Part shown: piece after piece, positions 53,783 through 64,000 of the stretch
How the letters are laid out: each line of letters starts with the position of its first letter
How positions within the stretch are numbered: the stretch's first letter is position 1
Source of the DNA: Serinus canaria
Lineage: Eukaryota > Chordata > Aves > Passeriformes > Fringillidae
Assembly (NCBI RefSeq): GCF_022539315.1
Contig: NC_066338.1
Location: 992,001 to 1,056,000 of the forward strand
Reading direction: 5' to 3'
Length of the DNA: 64,000 nucleotides
The notes under the pieces: model-generated
Told to the model about the DNA's origin: nothing
Databases searched by the model: none
Seen by the model: the letters and a program-made list of their open reading frames with translations, nothing else
Translations under genes and position numbers: made by a program

Positions 53783-55493
53783 TCTTAAATAAACCCAAGG
53801 TCTGCCCCTTCGCCCACCTGTAAGCAGCAGAGAGATTAGTTTCCCGAAAACCCTGTTGGTTTTGGCTCACTGCCTGTGTTCTGAGGGAGAGCCTAGGGGA
53901 GGGTTCCGCTGCTAGGATGCTGAGAAAGAAGCTGGCAGAGGGGTAATTTTGGCTAGTTGCCTGTGTTCTGTGGGAGAGGCTGGGGGAGGGTTGGTTTTGG
54001 TTCCTGAGAAGGGAGGGGTGCACTGGCTTGAGCCGATGGATTCGGTTTTCAATGGTGCCAATTCTTTCTTATTTTCTGCAATTTATCAAGGGACAAACCA
54101 TCTATCACCTCTTTGGGGACCCCCCCTTTTTAACTCCAAACAACCAGCAATAGTGGCAGTTAGAGATCTGTTTTCCCTTCTCTATATTTTCACTGTGAGG
54201 AGCCCCAAATAACCCAACACCTTTTGTTTTTCCTGATTTCTCCTCTGGGGGTTTTATAGGTCCATATTGTCTACAACAGTTAATCAGATCTACTACAACT
54301 TCACCCCATGTCCAAACTTTATGGCTACTGGCAGGTAAATCAGATTGAGAAGCTGAGGGCTGGGAGGGGGAAGAGTACAGAGTGAAGCCAGGATCTCTAG
54401 ATCCACTTTGGTCACTGGAGGTCCTGAGCAATCTATCTAGTCTTTCTACAGGACTCAAAGACATGATGGTTTTTTGTAGAGTGACTGCTGTAGGATTAAG
54501 GGTTTCTGGAAGGCCACGAATTCAAGGGGTCATTAGTTATGGCTTCACAGGTAATTGCATTGGGGATTCAAAACTAGGAAATAATTTCTTTTCATCAATC
54601 ATTTGCGGGCAGGCGGCTTTGTGGACACCTTCAAAGAGCTGGTCGGGGGTACCAACCATTGCCAGGGGGTCACCCCTTTTCAAAGGATTCATTCCCCTGG
54701 CCCAAAAAGCCGCACGCTGTGTCAGGGACCATGCGTCACACTTATCTCCTGTTGTTAAGAAGACTCCATGCCCCCAGTACTGACTGGCCTCCTGTTCAGT
54801 TAATTTAATTTGATCTCCACCAGTGAAGGACACTTGGAAGACATATTCTGTCTCCAATTCTTGTGGGAGGTGCCCGAATTCTTTTTTCAGCTTAGCTAAT
54901 TCAGTAGCGCTGAATGGTATTTGTTTAGTTGTGACACGTGGGTCAAGATCCTCATCATTAATATAGTTCTATTCTATTTGAACCAAGGGTCTCAAGCAAG
55001 GACAGCAGTATTCTCCCCAAGTTTTTACTGCCTCAAGTTCCTTATGGGGATAGATTTGTTTAATGTGAGGAGTTTCCTTTTCCTCTGCCTTTGTAGAGGA
55101 ACCAGTTTTATGTGAATTCTTAACATGTTCCACTCTAAGGGCAGCTCGAAACATATAGTTCTCATTTCTATCTTCCTTTAATTCTTTTTGCAAAATTTCA
55201 GCTAGGTTTGGAAGGGAATCTATTCTTTCTATTTCCTCATTTTGTCACTTAAAACGGGTTTCTATGGCTGCTGTGAGACAAGCTCCCAAAACTGAGCAGA
55301 GGATGGTTTTATTTTTGCCCAGCTTAAATTCTATTTCACGTTGTAAAGAACATATTCTATCTACAGCATTTTCTAAATTAAACCAGTTATTCTCTGCCCA
55401 TATTTCCCCCCATCCCAGAGAAGGCTTGGCATTGTATTTAGCAAGCAGAGCAAAAAATTCAGCGTTAACTTTTGTGCTAGAGTTTTCAGTCAT
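53783..55493 (-). pseudogene. gag: Gag of the env-bearing ERV, fragmented
   Basis: Frames at 55493-55245 (starts MTENSSTKVNAEFFALLAKY, helical, with WFNLENAVDRICSLQREIE), 55193-54969 (charged), 54857-54537 (capsid-like: QEASQYWGHGVF, SLTQRAAFWARGMNPLKRGD), 54464-54105 (SHKVWTWGEVVVDLINCCRQ) and 54023-53772. A possible ruined zinc knuckle is CHYCWLFG near 54140. The order and helical character fit gag, but I recognise no diagnostic major homology region, so the retroviral class stays open. At least four frame changes. Confidence 0.62.
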
Positions 55494-56134
55494 TTTATGA
55501 AGGGACCAAAACCACGACAGGGAGGTGCAAACTTAACTTACACAATCTCACAGCCTTTGCTGTGTTCCCCTTTGCTTCCCTGGGTGGGTGAAGAGACAAA
55601 ATCTGCCTGGGAGGCCCTGCTTAGTTCCTTCAAGTTGTCCCTTCTTTCCCAGACAGTCCAAATTCACACATACACAGAAACAGTTTTCCCTTTTGCACCA
55701 AGAGATCTTTTGTGAAATTCTAAAGACAGAACCCTCAAGAGAGTATGGGGGTGTATTTCACCTGGGCATGTGCAGTTTGCGGGAAATTCAAAGAGCTTTT
55801 CTCGCTACCCAGCTTCGTTCAACCCTTTTGGGAAGAGGGGCTAGGTGCGGCTGAAGCAAATCCTCCTCCCCCTGTTACAGACTACAAACAGCCCTGCAGA
55901 CCCCTCTGTCTATCAGAATTCTGTCCATGACGCCAACTTGATGTCACAATCCGCTCACACGAACAGGGCTGGTGATGGTTCCTTAACTGATCTCGGAGTG
56001 CAAAAGATAACACAGAAAGGGGATTGCAGTATCAATCAAAACAAATGCACCTTGATAGAATGACCACAGCAAATGCCTTAAAGGAATAGGGAGATAAAAA
56101 GAACAAAAAATAGAGGGAGAAAGAGACAGGGAGT
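55494..56134 (-). other. Leader and possible LTR remnant of the env-bearing ERV
   Basis: On the minus strand upstream of gag. A candidate primer binding site is the plus-strand ATTCTGTCCATGACGCCA (55918-55935), ending in CCA and followed by TTGATGTCAC, where an LTR could begin (55938). I cannot assign the tRNA. Only about 200 bp remain before the plus-strand LTR at 56135, so any 5' LTR here is truncated. Confidence 0.45.
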
Positions 56135-56759
56135 TGTCCTAGGTTGACTATGTGATGATTTTATCCCCAATCGTCTTGTTCTGTTTATGCTGAATAATAA
56201 GTTTTGCACCTTTAAGACTTGCTCCAGAGAGTCAAGGGGAGAAAGAAGAAGAGTGCAGTTTGTTTTCAGACACTGCACTCATTCCTCCACTCTCCTGCTC
56301 CTGGACTGTATTATTTGCGGTTGAACAGACAGCGGGAACGAGCTCTCCTTTGCTTTTAGTATGTTTTAGCTAGCTGAGGCAAAGAAGTTCCCTGGGCTGT
56401 GGTTTTTTCTTTTTTCCCTTTTCTTTGGACCTCTTTAAACCTGCTCTGGACTGAACACCCAGAAGAGCACCGGCAGCTCGCACCTGTGGCCCACTGGGCT
56501 GGGCCTGGCCCGCAACATTTCCAGCATGGGAGGGACTGATAAGGGACTGAGTGAGCTGAACTGCAACCCGGGGAGGGGACTTCCTCAGTTTGTCATCTCT
56601 TGTGGAGTTGCAAGGGGTTTTATTGTTTAAGAAACAGGTTTTTTCCACTTTTCTACAAGCAGGTCTTTTCTCCTAGATTCGTTGCGGGGAGGGGCGAAAT
56701 GAATCTGCTTTCCCAGAGGAGCTGCTTTCGGGGTTCTCTCCAAAATTTGCCCCAAACTA
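56135..56759 (+). mobile_element. LTR of an avian ERVL-type family, copy 1
   Basis: Starts TGTCCTAGGTTGACTATGTG and ends near TTGCCCCAAACTA. It shares, in order, ATCCCCAATCGTCTTGTTCTG, CTCCTTTGCTTTTAG, AGCTGAGGC, TTTGTCATCTCTT and AGGGGAGGGGC-type pieces with the LTR at 58559. No clean target duplication seen. Family name is inferred from memory of the TGTCCTAGGTTGACTAT start. Confidence 0.75.
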
Positions 56760-58558
56760 GGAGAGGAGTATAGCTACCAAACATAGCGAGAAAAAGTCCT
56801 CGCAGTACAGCCAAAGGAGTTCTCCTAGGGGAGATCTCAATGTCCTGGTTAACTTAAGGTTCTATTATAGTCCATTGATGAGGGGGGAAACAGATCTAGA
56901 AATGGCTGAGGGGGAGCAGATGCAATAAAAAACAAGTCTATTGAAATTGCTGAGGGGGACAAAGGCATTGAAGACGGGTACAGACAGTCCATGTTCTCAG
57001 CAGGATAAGTCAATAGCAATATCAGCAGTGAGTGGGACCCATTGTTTCAGGACTGGTTTCTATGGGAAACCGGTCTAGGTCCAGTGAACACATCTGCAGG
57101 CAACACTTAGCAGGCGTCCTGCTTCAGTCAGGCCAGCACCCCTGGATCAGAATTATAGAGGTCTCCGTCTCAGTCCTTGGGAGGGGGGCTTCAATCTTTG
57201 TCCCTCACAGTGGTAGAGGAGCAGATGAAGGATTTTCCATGGTGTGGCTACCGAAGTTGCCCCAGAAAGTTCACCTGGCCAAGAGGTGGGAAAATTCCAG
57301 GGCTATTGTTGTGAAGCAGTTGCAAGCATATAGGGCTCATGGCCCCTTGGCAGGCCCTGCTAGAAGCAGTCACTGTAGACACAGCTGCAAACAATCACTT
57401 GGAAGGCCAGAATTCTGCTCAGGGGCCCTTGGATTTCTGGCATTCCTCCACCACCCACAGGCCAGCATTCCGATCAATGTCCTCAGGGTCCTGATGTCTG
57501 TCCTGGGGATGGTCGTGAGGAAATTGCGGGGAACTTCAGACCATCTTTCACCTGTATCAGAAAATCTGTTTACTAAAATGGCCAAAAAGAATGCGTAACA
57601 TTTAGAATTGAGGAAAAATAAATACCAAAACCAAACCCAGTGCATTTGGGCAATATTATTCTAGAGAATGCTATGTATCTATGAAAAGTACAAAAAACTT
57701 CTATTTTCAAATGCACTGACAAATCACCATTTTGCATCTGATTTTTTGTTTGAAAGCTCTGGCACTTATCTGATTCCTTTTTGAGCTAGTTCAGGTCATT
57801 AATCTGGTAAGAAAGCAGATAAAATTAAACAGAAAAACCTATGGGGACCAGGATGCCACTTCAGCCACGTTGTAGTGAAGCATTAGGTCAGCCTTCTGTC
57901 TTGTAGAAATATGTCTGTCATAGATGCAAATCAATGCATAGCACTATCTTCCTTTAAACTTTGTCCTTGCTGCTGGGTTCCTGAATGATCAAGATGGTTT
58001 CAAACCAAACGACACCCAGCCCTCTAAGATACTCCCCAAACTGTTGTGATGGAATAACTTGATCAGGTGAAGAGCTCACTATGCAAAACCTGAATATGAT
58101 GTCAAGAATGCTTTATTGTGGATTACCATTGTTTGGGATAGTTTCTCCCTTACCCCACCATGTAGGTATAGGAAAAAAGTAGGGAGCCACAAGGCTTTTA
58201 CAGCTGTTCTTGTATTTTGGGATAGTAAGGATTTAGGGGAGTAAACAAAACTGTGGTGAGTTTTACTATTGACTTTACTGCTGTTTCACTTTGAATTAAC
58301 TGCTTTGCATGTCAGCTTACCCATCAGTAGGAATGAGAAGAATACTATCTTCCTTCCTGCCCAAAGGATGTTTCATTATGCCTGTGATGTCAGGGACTTA
58401 AAAACAAAGAACATTGTGATTGAAAGGAAGTAGTGGCATGCCACAAGGTAACTGTAGTGAGCTGTGTTTCCTCCTCAGCTTCACTGTGATAGTAGAATTT
58501 TAATGAGCAGTTCCAAAACTTTCTTAGCATAGTCTGGTGACATATCTCAATAGAGCAG
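56760..58558. other. Sequence between two LTRs; no recognised gene
   Basis: About 1.8 kb between two same-orientation LTRs. Directly after the first LTR I see no TGG-starting primer site, and no retroviral motifs, so I cannot say whether this is a degraded provirus interior or unrelated DNA. A 188-codon plus-strand frame (57032-57598) is present; see its own entry. Confidence 0.5.
57032..57598 (+). CDS. Hypothetical 188-codon open frame, doubtful
   Basis: Starts ATGGGACCCATTG and ends GCGTAA. No signal peptide, membrane segment, zinc motif or family that I recognise. Composition is unremarkable (basic, Ser/Leu-rich). There is no obvious promoter, splice structure or polyadenylation signal. 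It lies between two ERVL-type LTRs, so an LTR-driven transcript or a retroviral remnant is possible. It is more likely a chance frame in GC-richer DNA. Confidence 0.15.
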   Translation: MGPIVSGLVSMGNRSRSSEHICRQHLAGVLLQSGQHPWIRIIEVSVSVLGRGASIFVPHSGRGADEGFSMVWLPKLPQKVHLAKRWENSRAIVVKQLQAYRAHGPLAGPARSSHCRHSCKQSLGRPEFCSGALGFLAFLHHPQASIPINVLRVLMSVLGMVVRKLRGTSDHLSPVSENLFTKMAKKNA

Positions 58559-59224
58559 TGTCCTAGGGTGACTTTATGATGCTTGTATCCCCAGTCATCT
58601 GTTCTGTTAATGCTGGATATGATATTCTCTGCCTTCAAGACTGGTTCTGAGAGCAATGGTGGGTAGAAGAAGAAGCACGGAGTTTCTTCCCAGATGCTGC
58701 ACCCCTTAAAAAGCAACACTCCTCCACATTCTGCTCTGCACTGTGTTGTCTGGGCACTGACGGGGCAGAACAGAGCGCTCATTTGCTTTTGAGTTGGTTT
58801 AGCTGGCTGAGGCAGAGTTTTCCCTGGACTGGTTGTTTTTTTCCCTTTCCCTTTTCTTGGAACGTTTCGAATCTGCTCCGGACTGGGAGCTGGGGGGCAC
58901 TGGGAGCTTGCACTTTGTGGCCTACGGGGGCCTACTCTGGGCAGCAGCCTTCCCCAGTGCCTGAGGGATTGATAACAGAGTGAGCACCCACAGGAGAGAC
59001 TTTCTGGTTTGTCATCTCTTCAGAGTAGCAAATGAGTTTTGTCATCTGGTATTGTTCATTTTTTGTGCTGGGGAGTGCTTTGCCTGTTAAATAAACAGCT
59101 TTTTCCCACTTTTCACCCAGGAAATTTTCCCCAAACCATTTGAGGGGAGGGGCCGTGTGGGTGGGCTTTCTGGGGGAGGGAGGGGAGCCCTTTTTGAGGT
59201 TTTCTGCCAAATTTGCCCTAACCA
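58559..59224 (+). mobile_element. LTR of an avian ERVL-type family, copy 2
   Basis: 666 bp, TGTCCTAGGGTGACTTTATG to TTTGCCCTAACCA. AATAAA at about 59090 (GTTAAATAAACAGC) is the polyadenylation signal. It aligns along its length with 56135-56759 with many substitutions and small indels, so the two are separate old insertions or an old pair. No matching 5-bp duplication seen at the ends. Confidence 0.78.
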
Positions 59225-59246
59225 GAACAATCGGGATGTGTGACTT

Positions 59247-59305
59247 AGAGAATGATGAAGTCACTTTGGTTGGAAAAGACCTTTAAGAACATTGAGTCTA
59301 AATGT
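59247..59305 (-). mobile_element. Short CR1 3'-end tail
   Basis: AGAATGATGAAGTCACTTTGG followed by TTGGAAAAGACCTTTAAGAA and CATTGAGTCTAA is the reverse complement of a CR1 3' terminus (..TTAAAGGTCTTTTCCAACC..). Very short and diverged. Confidence 0.7.
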
Positions 59306-62300
59306 AATTAGCAAATGCAACCATCTAGAAATGCTTTGCTGTTTGAGGAGAATATGGTTTATCTGGTAAACTTTGCAAGTATTTGTGTCATCACAAGCAC
59401 ACATGTCCAATGCATTAGATGAGAATATCAAAAGAAACCTGTGCAAATCAGCAGAATGATTCACAGGGGAGGATATTTGCATGTTTCATCTTTCTTCCTG
59501 ACTTCTTGAATTCTTTTTACAAAGTAATGATTGGAATTGTTACTCTTTTGACAGTTCTGACTGTATTACTGACCTTTTTTGGCATATGAATGCCGAAGGG
59601 GTTAATTTACCTGGTTTTTCAGATAAAGACCAAGATTTAGTGTTGCTTCAGTTGGAGGCAGAAACATTGAAATCCTCCCGCTTCCTCCTTAGTACCTAAT
59701 TTCTATTACAAAATCTGTGCATAATCTTGTCCCTTCAGGTCAAGTTAGCTCAGTTTATACCAACCGGGTGACATTAGCAGGGCTCACATGATGCTGCACA
59801 CAGAAGCCCTCAGTGTGCAGCTCTAGCAGACAGTAATTCCATGCAGTTGGACAATCCCAGTGCTGACTTTGGATCACCAGAAGAGTAGAAGGAGACAGAT
59901 TTAATGGAGAGGTCTCTGCAGGAAATGGCCTGAAGAAGACAGCAAAAATCCCAGGTGTGTGTTTGTAGAAATCATTTGAATGCCATTTCCAGAAAAAGAT
60001 CTTCAAATCTAGCTAGCTTTTTCTGCAGATCATTCGTGAACTGTATGCATGACAGGGACAGTTTCACTGAGCATCTGAAATACAGCTGCGTTGAAGTGGA
60101 TTGAATCAGTGTTGGGAAGCAGTGGAATAAAGCTTTTCAGGAATACCTGACATCCAAGACCCGCAGAAATGGATCAGTTTTTTATGTCCAGATGCTTTTT
60201 AAAATAATGTGTGACCATTTAGCTACCTCATAGTTTTAATCAGAAATACAAAGAACATTTTAAAGTCACCTTTTTTATAGCTTGAATATTTTTCTTTGTT
60301 GATTTCCTGCTTTCCAATTCAGTTCTACAAATCATATGATTAGGTAATGAGAACTCATGCTGTATAAAAATATTTAATGCTATGCTTCCAAGTTAAAGCC
60401 ATGTATTTCCTGGAACGGTTTCAAAAAAAAAAAAAAAAGCCTACCTGGATTCTCTCTTCCCCACGCTTGTTATTATATGAAAATCATTTCAATATTCTAT
60501 TTTGACTTTACATGGTGCAAAATTATATTCAAAAATTCAAGGCTCCACTGTTAGGTTGTTTACATGGTTTTCTGGCCTTTCTAACTTTGCACAACCACCA
60601 CTCTTTGCAGCTATATATTTTTGCAGTAAGGCATCACAGGGGTCTCTGAGAAGTTTTAATGTGAAGCAGAACTTACATGCAAACTACACGTGACATACTC
60701 GACATATTTCACTTCAGAAAGTTACAGTATACTTAGATGAGATGAAATACGAAAGAAGTAGACTTAACACAACATTTCTAAATCTTGGAAATCTATTACC
60801 TGAGCTTTGAGTCAGTTTGCAGGACTCTATAGAAATGCAAATGTGAAGTCCAAGGAGTAGAGCAGAAGGCGTATTGGGCAGGGGTACAGAAGATTGCTCT
60901 GAAGGGTGATGTAAGCAAGATTGCATCCTATAAAGATAGCAGCTGCTTCTGCTGCTGCCAACGTCGAGAGTTTGTGCCCCTGGCCTAGTTTTCTGGGGAC
61001 TTTTGACCTGTAATCTCTTGAGGGCTTGAAGATATGAATTAATCCGTCTGTTGCTCTTTTCTTTCTTTTGAATGTCTATGACCTGTTTTGGTCTTGTGTA
61101 CTGTACTGTATCCTTTTATAAACAGACATGTTTCCACTGTTTGAAAGCTGCAGTTGAAAGTTAGGTTGCAATTATCAGTCCACTGTCAAAAGAATTAATT
61201 TTCTGCTTTAAGCAAAATATTAATAGAAACATTCAATCCACTCCTGTGATACAGATTCATTTGGAATTTACAGGGTAATTTACATGAGTGGTTGTACTGC
61301 ATGTGCAGTAAATATGACTTGCTTGGTTTCTAATGATGAGAATAGTCCTCTTTGTATTACTCTAAGAATTGAATCCACCATCATTCTTTTCCTATTATTA
61401 TTGTGCTGTAAAGGAAAAACAGTTCTGCAGGAACCAAGGAGTAAAATGCATGCATTTCACATCATCCTTGCAGGTAGTCCTCAATTCTGAAAAGACCTCT
61501 TAGAAGCTGCATCAAACGGAAAAGCTAGACAGATGGCAGAATGCAGAACCTGCCATTTAAGATCGAGTACAAAAGGACACCCAAGAAATTCTTCATGGAT
61601 GATGCATAAGTACAAAGACGCCCTTCTTTCAAGGTGGAAAATAGTCAACGTGTGTGAAACTTGTTTGATGAATAAAAAACTGTGCTAATCAAGACACTAG
61701 AGTACCAAGCGTACTGCAAGGCTTTTTTATCATTCAAGGCTAATTATCATCATTCCCAGCATGAAAAAGTACTATTTTTATTGTAGATTGTTTAGGAGTG
61801 CACAACAGTTTGGAAAAAAGTGCTTTTCTTTTTTCTATTAATAAGAACTGTGTATTATTCCAAGAGATACTGGAAACAGGTTTTTGAAAACAATGTTATT
61901 TTAAAGGTTAATTCTATTCATAAATACTTCACAGGTAAAAATTTGATCTGCTGTTCATCCAGAAGACTCTGAAAGGAAAATGTCTTGGTTGCATTCTCTT
62001 CTCACTAGTTCAGGAGCTCAGTCTTACCTGCATTCTAATGCTTTTTTATGTTCCTGATGGCACGGCTTAGACATCCTTTTCTCCATTACCATCATGATTT
62101 CCATATAAAGTGATGAGAATTTTTCTTCATGATTGGTGAAGTAAAGTGTCATAACATTCACATCAAGTCAATTTGAAGGTTTTTTTCCAAAAGGAATCTC
62201 TTCCTTCCTAATGAAAATCATTGGCAATAGCAAACCTACTCTGTTTTTCAGGAAGTGATATAATACACCCATACAGTACAATGTCCTCTCTATTCTTTTT

Positions 62301-64000
62301 TCACCAGAAGAAGAAAACTGCTGTTTTCTCTTTCTTCTATCACCTTAGACTTACTTGATTCAAAACCTTTTTAAACCTTTGAATTTCTAGTTCTAGCTAA
62401 TTCCTTTCACAGTGTGCTATAGCATATGTATTTTAAAAGGCCATTTGTACTTATTGCAATGGCTTACTTCTATTCTACTATGAAATGGCTGTACTTCTTT
62501 TAGGGAAACATAAAGGTGCAGTAATGTTTTATCTTATACAAAATTTAAAAAACCCAACTATTCAAAATGATACCAGAAAATGATGTCTGTAAAACCGTGG
62601 CAGGAGGCTTTTTCCAGAACAATGTGCAGTTCTTCCCAATTCTGTTTTTCCCTCTGATTACTTTGTACACAAATATTTTTATTTTTACAATCTTTTAACA
62701 GTGGCATGTTGCTACTGGGGTAGGGTATTGCCCTGCCAGCATTGGAATTGACTTGCCTGTAGTTGTGTTCAAATTTGCTGATGGGATAAGGGTTTTTTGC
62801 TGAACACACTTTAGCAAGCAAGAGAGCTTCTTAGTCTTTAGATGCTATGAGTCCCAGAAAAAAATGAATGAGGTGTTTACATGCCTTGTGTTTTGAAGAG
62901 AGATCAAAAACTTATTTCTGGGGGTCACCTCCCTTTTGGTACAGAAAGAGCACAGAGGGCTTTGAAGCAGCACTTTCACCCTCTTTGCATTCACTAGGAA
63001 ATCTGAGACAGAGCTTGCCCCAAGGTTTGTGCAAAAATACTCTTTTGATGCAACTGTTAACCAGACAAGTTCTCTGGGAAAATTTGTGGGGCAGAAGGCA
63101 AGCCCTTCCTGGGAAATCTACTGAAATGGTTCAGAAGTTATTCCCGTTCACTGTTGCTAACTTCTGCTGTCTAACTGTCGGATATGCTTGGGACCATGTT
63201 GAAATAATTCTTAACAATGTTCTGAGGCTGCAATATTGAGTAAACATAGATATTTTCCATAGGTGTCAGGGAAAAATATTTTTATTGGTAAAAATGAGTT
63301 CAATGGAAAACAATAACAGCATGGTAGAAAAAAAATTACATCAATAGAATGAAGATGCCTAGAACTCTTCTTCTGAAGTTACACAGAGTCAGTATTTTCT
63401 AAATAAGGTTGTGAAACTTATGAAGAAGTAGGAGTACATTCCACCTGACTGATGCACAAGTTCATGTTTCCAACTTACAAAAAACATAGTATTAAAAGAA
63501 AAATGTTCTGCCTTGTGGAAAAGGAGCCCATTAGTAATTTTATCAAAGGTAGGATTAGATCAAGTATTCCTACAAGACAGTAGTAGTACTATGAAAAGCC
63601 TTTTGGCATCTATTTGAATACAGGAAACTTGAGCAAGCAGAAGTGTCTTTCCCTGCTGCAAGCTGTACTTCCTATTTGCTCCTGCTGCTTAAACATTGTT
63701 GAAAGAAAACTTGTCAAAATAAGACTACTGTATACAAACAACTGTAACTATCCATTGCATTCCCTCCAATTTTAACTAGAAAATATCAGACACATACTCT
63801 AGTTGAATATTCTAATGCATAGATGGAGTATACCGTCACTAATGAATGGATACTCTGGACAAAGGAGCAAATGCTGATGAATTTCAGAGAAGGAAATCAT
63901 TGGAGAACTAACTGCAGTCCCTCGGCTTACCAAGAAATGATGCCCAGTAAATCCCAACCTGAAACATACATAACTCCTTTTTGAAATGGGTTGAATCTAT
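59306..64000. other. AT-rich, single-copy-looking DNA; no gene seen
   Basis: No tandem structure, LTR or open frame that I can support; the longest frame (62868-63239) has no recognisable content. A 16-A run sits at 60423-60438. It could be intergenic or intronic; nothing in it decides. Confidence 0.6.

Larger units (their letters stand above)
42870..55937 (-). mobile_element. Env-bearing ERV, unclassified, RT core deleted; partly duplicated across a gap
   Basis: Minus-strand order from the right: leader, gag (about 55493-53783), protease (53782-53549), a short broken stretch, RNase H connection (53240-52830), a solo-LTR insertion, RNase H and integrase zinc domain (to 51673), integrase (51660-50974), env (from 50883), and a candidate 3' LTR (43352-42870). 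The RNase H-to-env part is present twice (49244-52879 and 45121-48743). Without the second copy, the gap and the solo LTR the element is about 8.6 kb, a normal ERV size. Class is unsure: some features recall ERVL-type pol, but env is present. Most genes are broken. Confidence 0.75.

Noticed and set aside
62558..63239. Frames of 87-123 codons in the right-hand unique DNA
   Set aside because: No domain, signal or conserved motif; lengths are within chance expectation.
1..64000. tRNA, rRNA or snRNA genes
   Set aside because: Apart from primer-binding-site fragments, I found no cloverleaf or conserved RNA core on reading both strands.

Overview
This is vertebrate, almost certainly bird, genomic DNA. 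It has reverse-oriented CR1-type LINE tails, avian-style endogenous retroviruses (ERVs) and LTRs, long satellite arrays, and no sign of a microbial gene layout. A songbird is my best guess, but nothing in the window proves the species or chromosome. I see no cellular protein-coding gene that I can support. The window is heterochromatin-like: satellite DNA and nested ERVs in the first 59 kb, then about 4.8 kb of ordinary AT-rich single-copy-looking DNA. Three runs of exactly 500 N (2286-2785, 25693-26192, 48744-49243) are scaffold gaps of arbitrary size.

Layout. 1-2285: satellite A (monomer about 191 bp) in inverted orientation. 2786-10614: satellite B (monomer 483 bp, CpG-rich core), about 16 units. 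10615-25692: the main satellite A array, about 79 monomers, with a clear 14-monomer higher-order repeat of 2,682 bp at its right end. 26193-27088: an older satellite A variant (A2) joined to a single diverged satellite B monomer (27090-27424). 27425-29121: unique DNA, a 340-bp purine tract and a CR1 fragment. 29122-31287 and 42285-42870: a third satellite A variant (A3). It is interrupted by a solo LTR and by an 11-kb block of two retroviruses.

Retroviruses. (1) 31296-34732, minus strand: the 5' half of a gammaretrovirus-like ERV (LTR, primer binding site, gag, pro, start of RT) that ends abruptly in satellite. (2) 34733-42284, plus strand: a betaretrovirus-like ERV with gag, pro, pol, a 3' LTR, only a remnant of env, and a 5' LTR cut by the first element. 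It keeps an in-phase A_AAA_AAC frameshift heptamer, YMDD, RNase H acidic residues and the integrase D,D35E. (3) 42870-55937, minus strand: an unclassified env-bearing ERV with gag, pro, pol lacking most of RT, env and a candidate 3' LTR. A solo LTR sits in its RNase H region. About 3.6 kb of element 3 appears twice, on either side of the third N gap, and this looks like unmerged overlapping contig ends. Two further plus-strand LTRs of one family lie at 56135-56759 and 58559-59224.

All retroviral genes here carry stops, frameshifts or deletions and are described as fossils. The best candidates for new biology are the two-satellite A/B architecture with its higher-order repeat and layered ages, which resembles a centromeric or pericentromeric domain.
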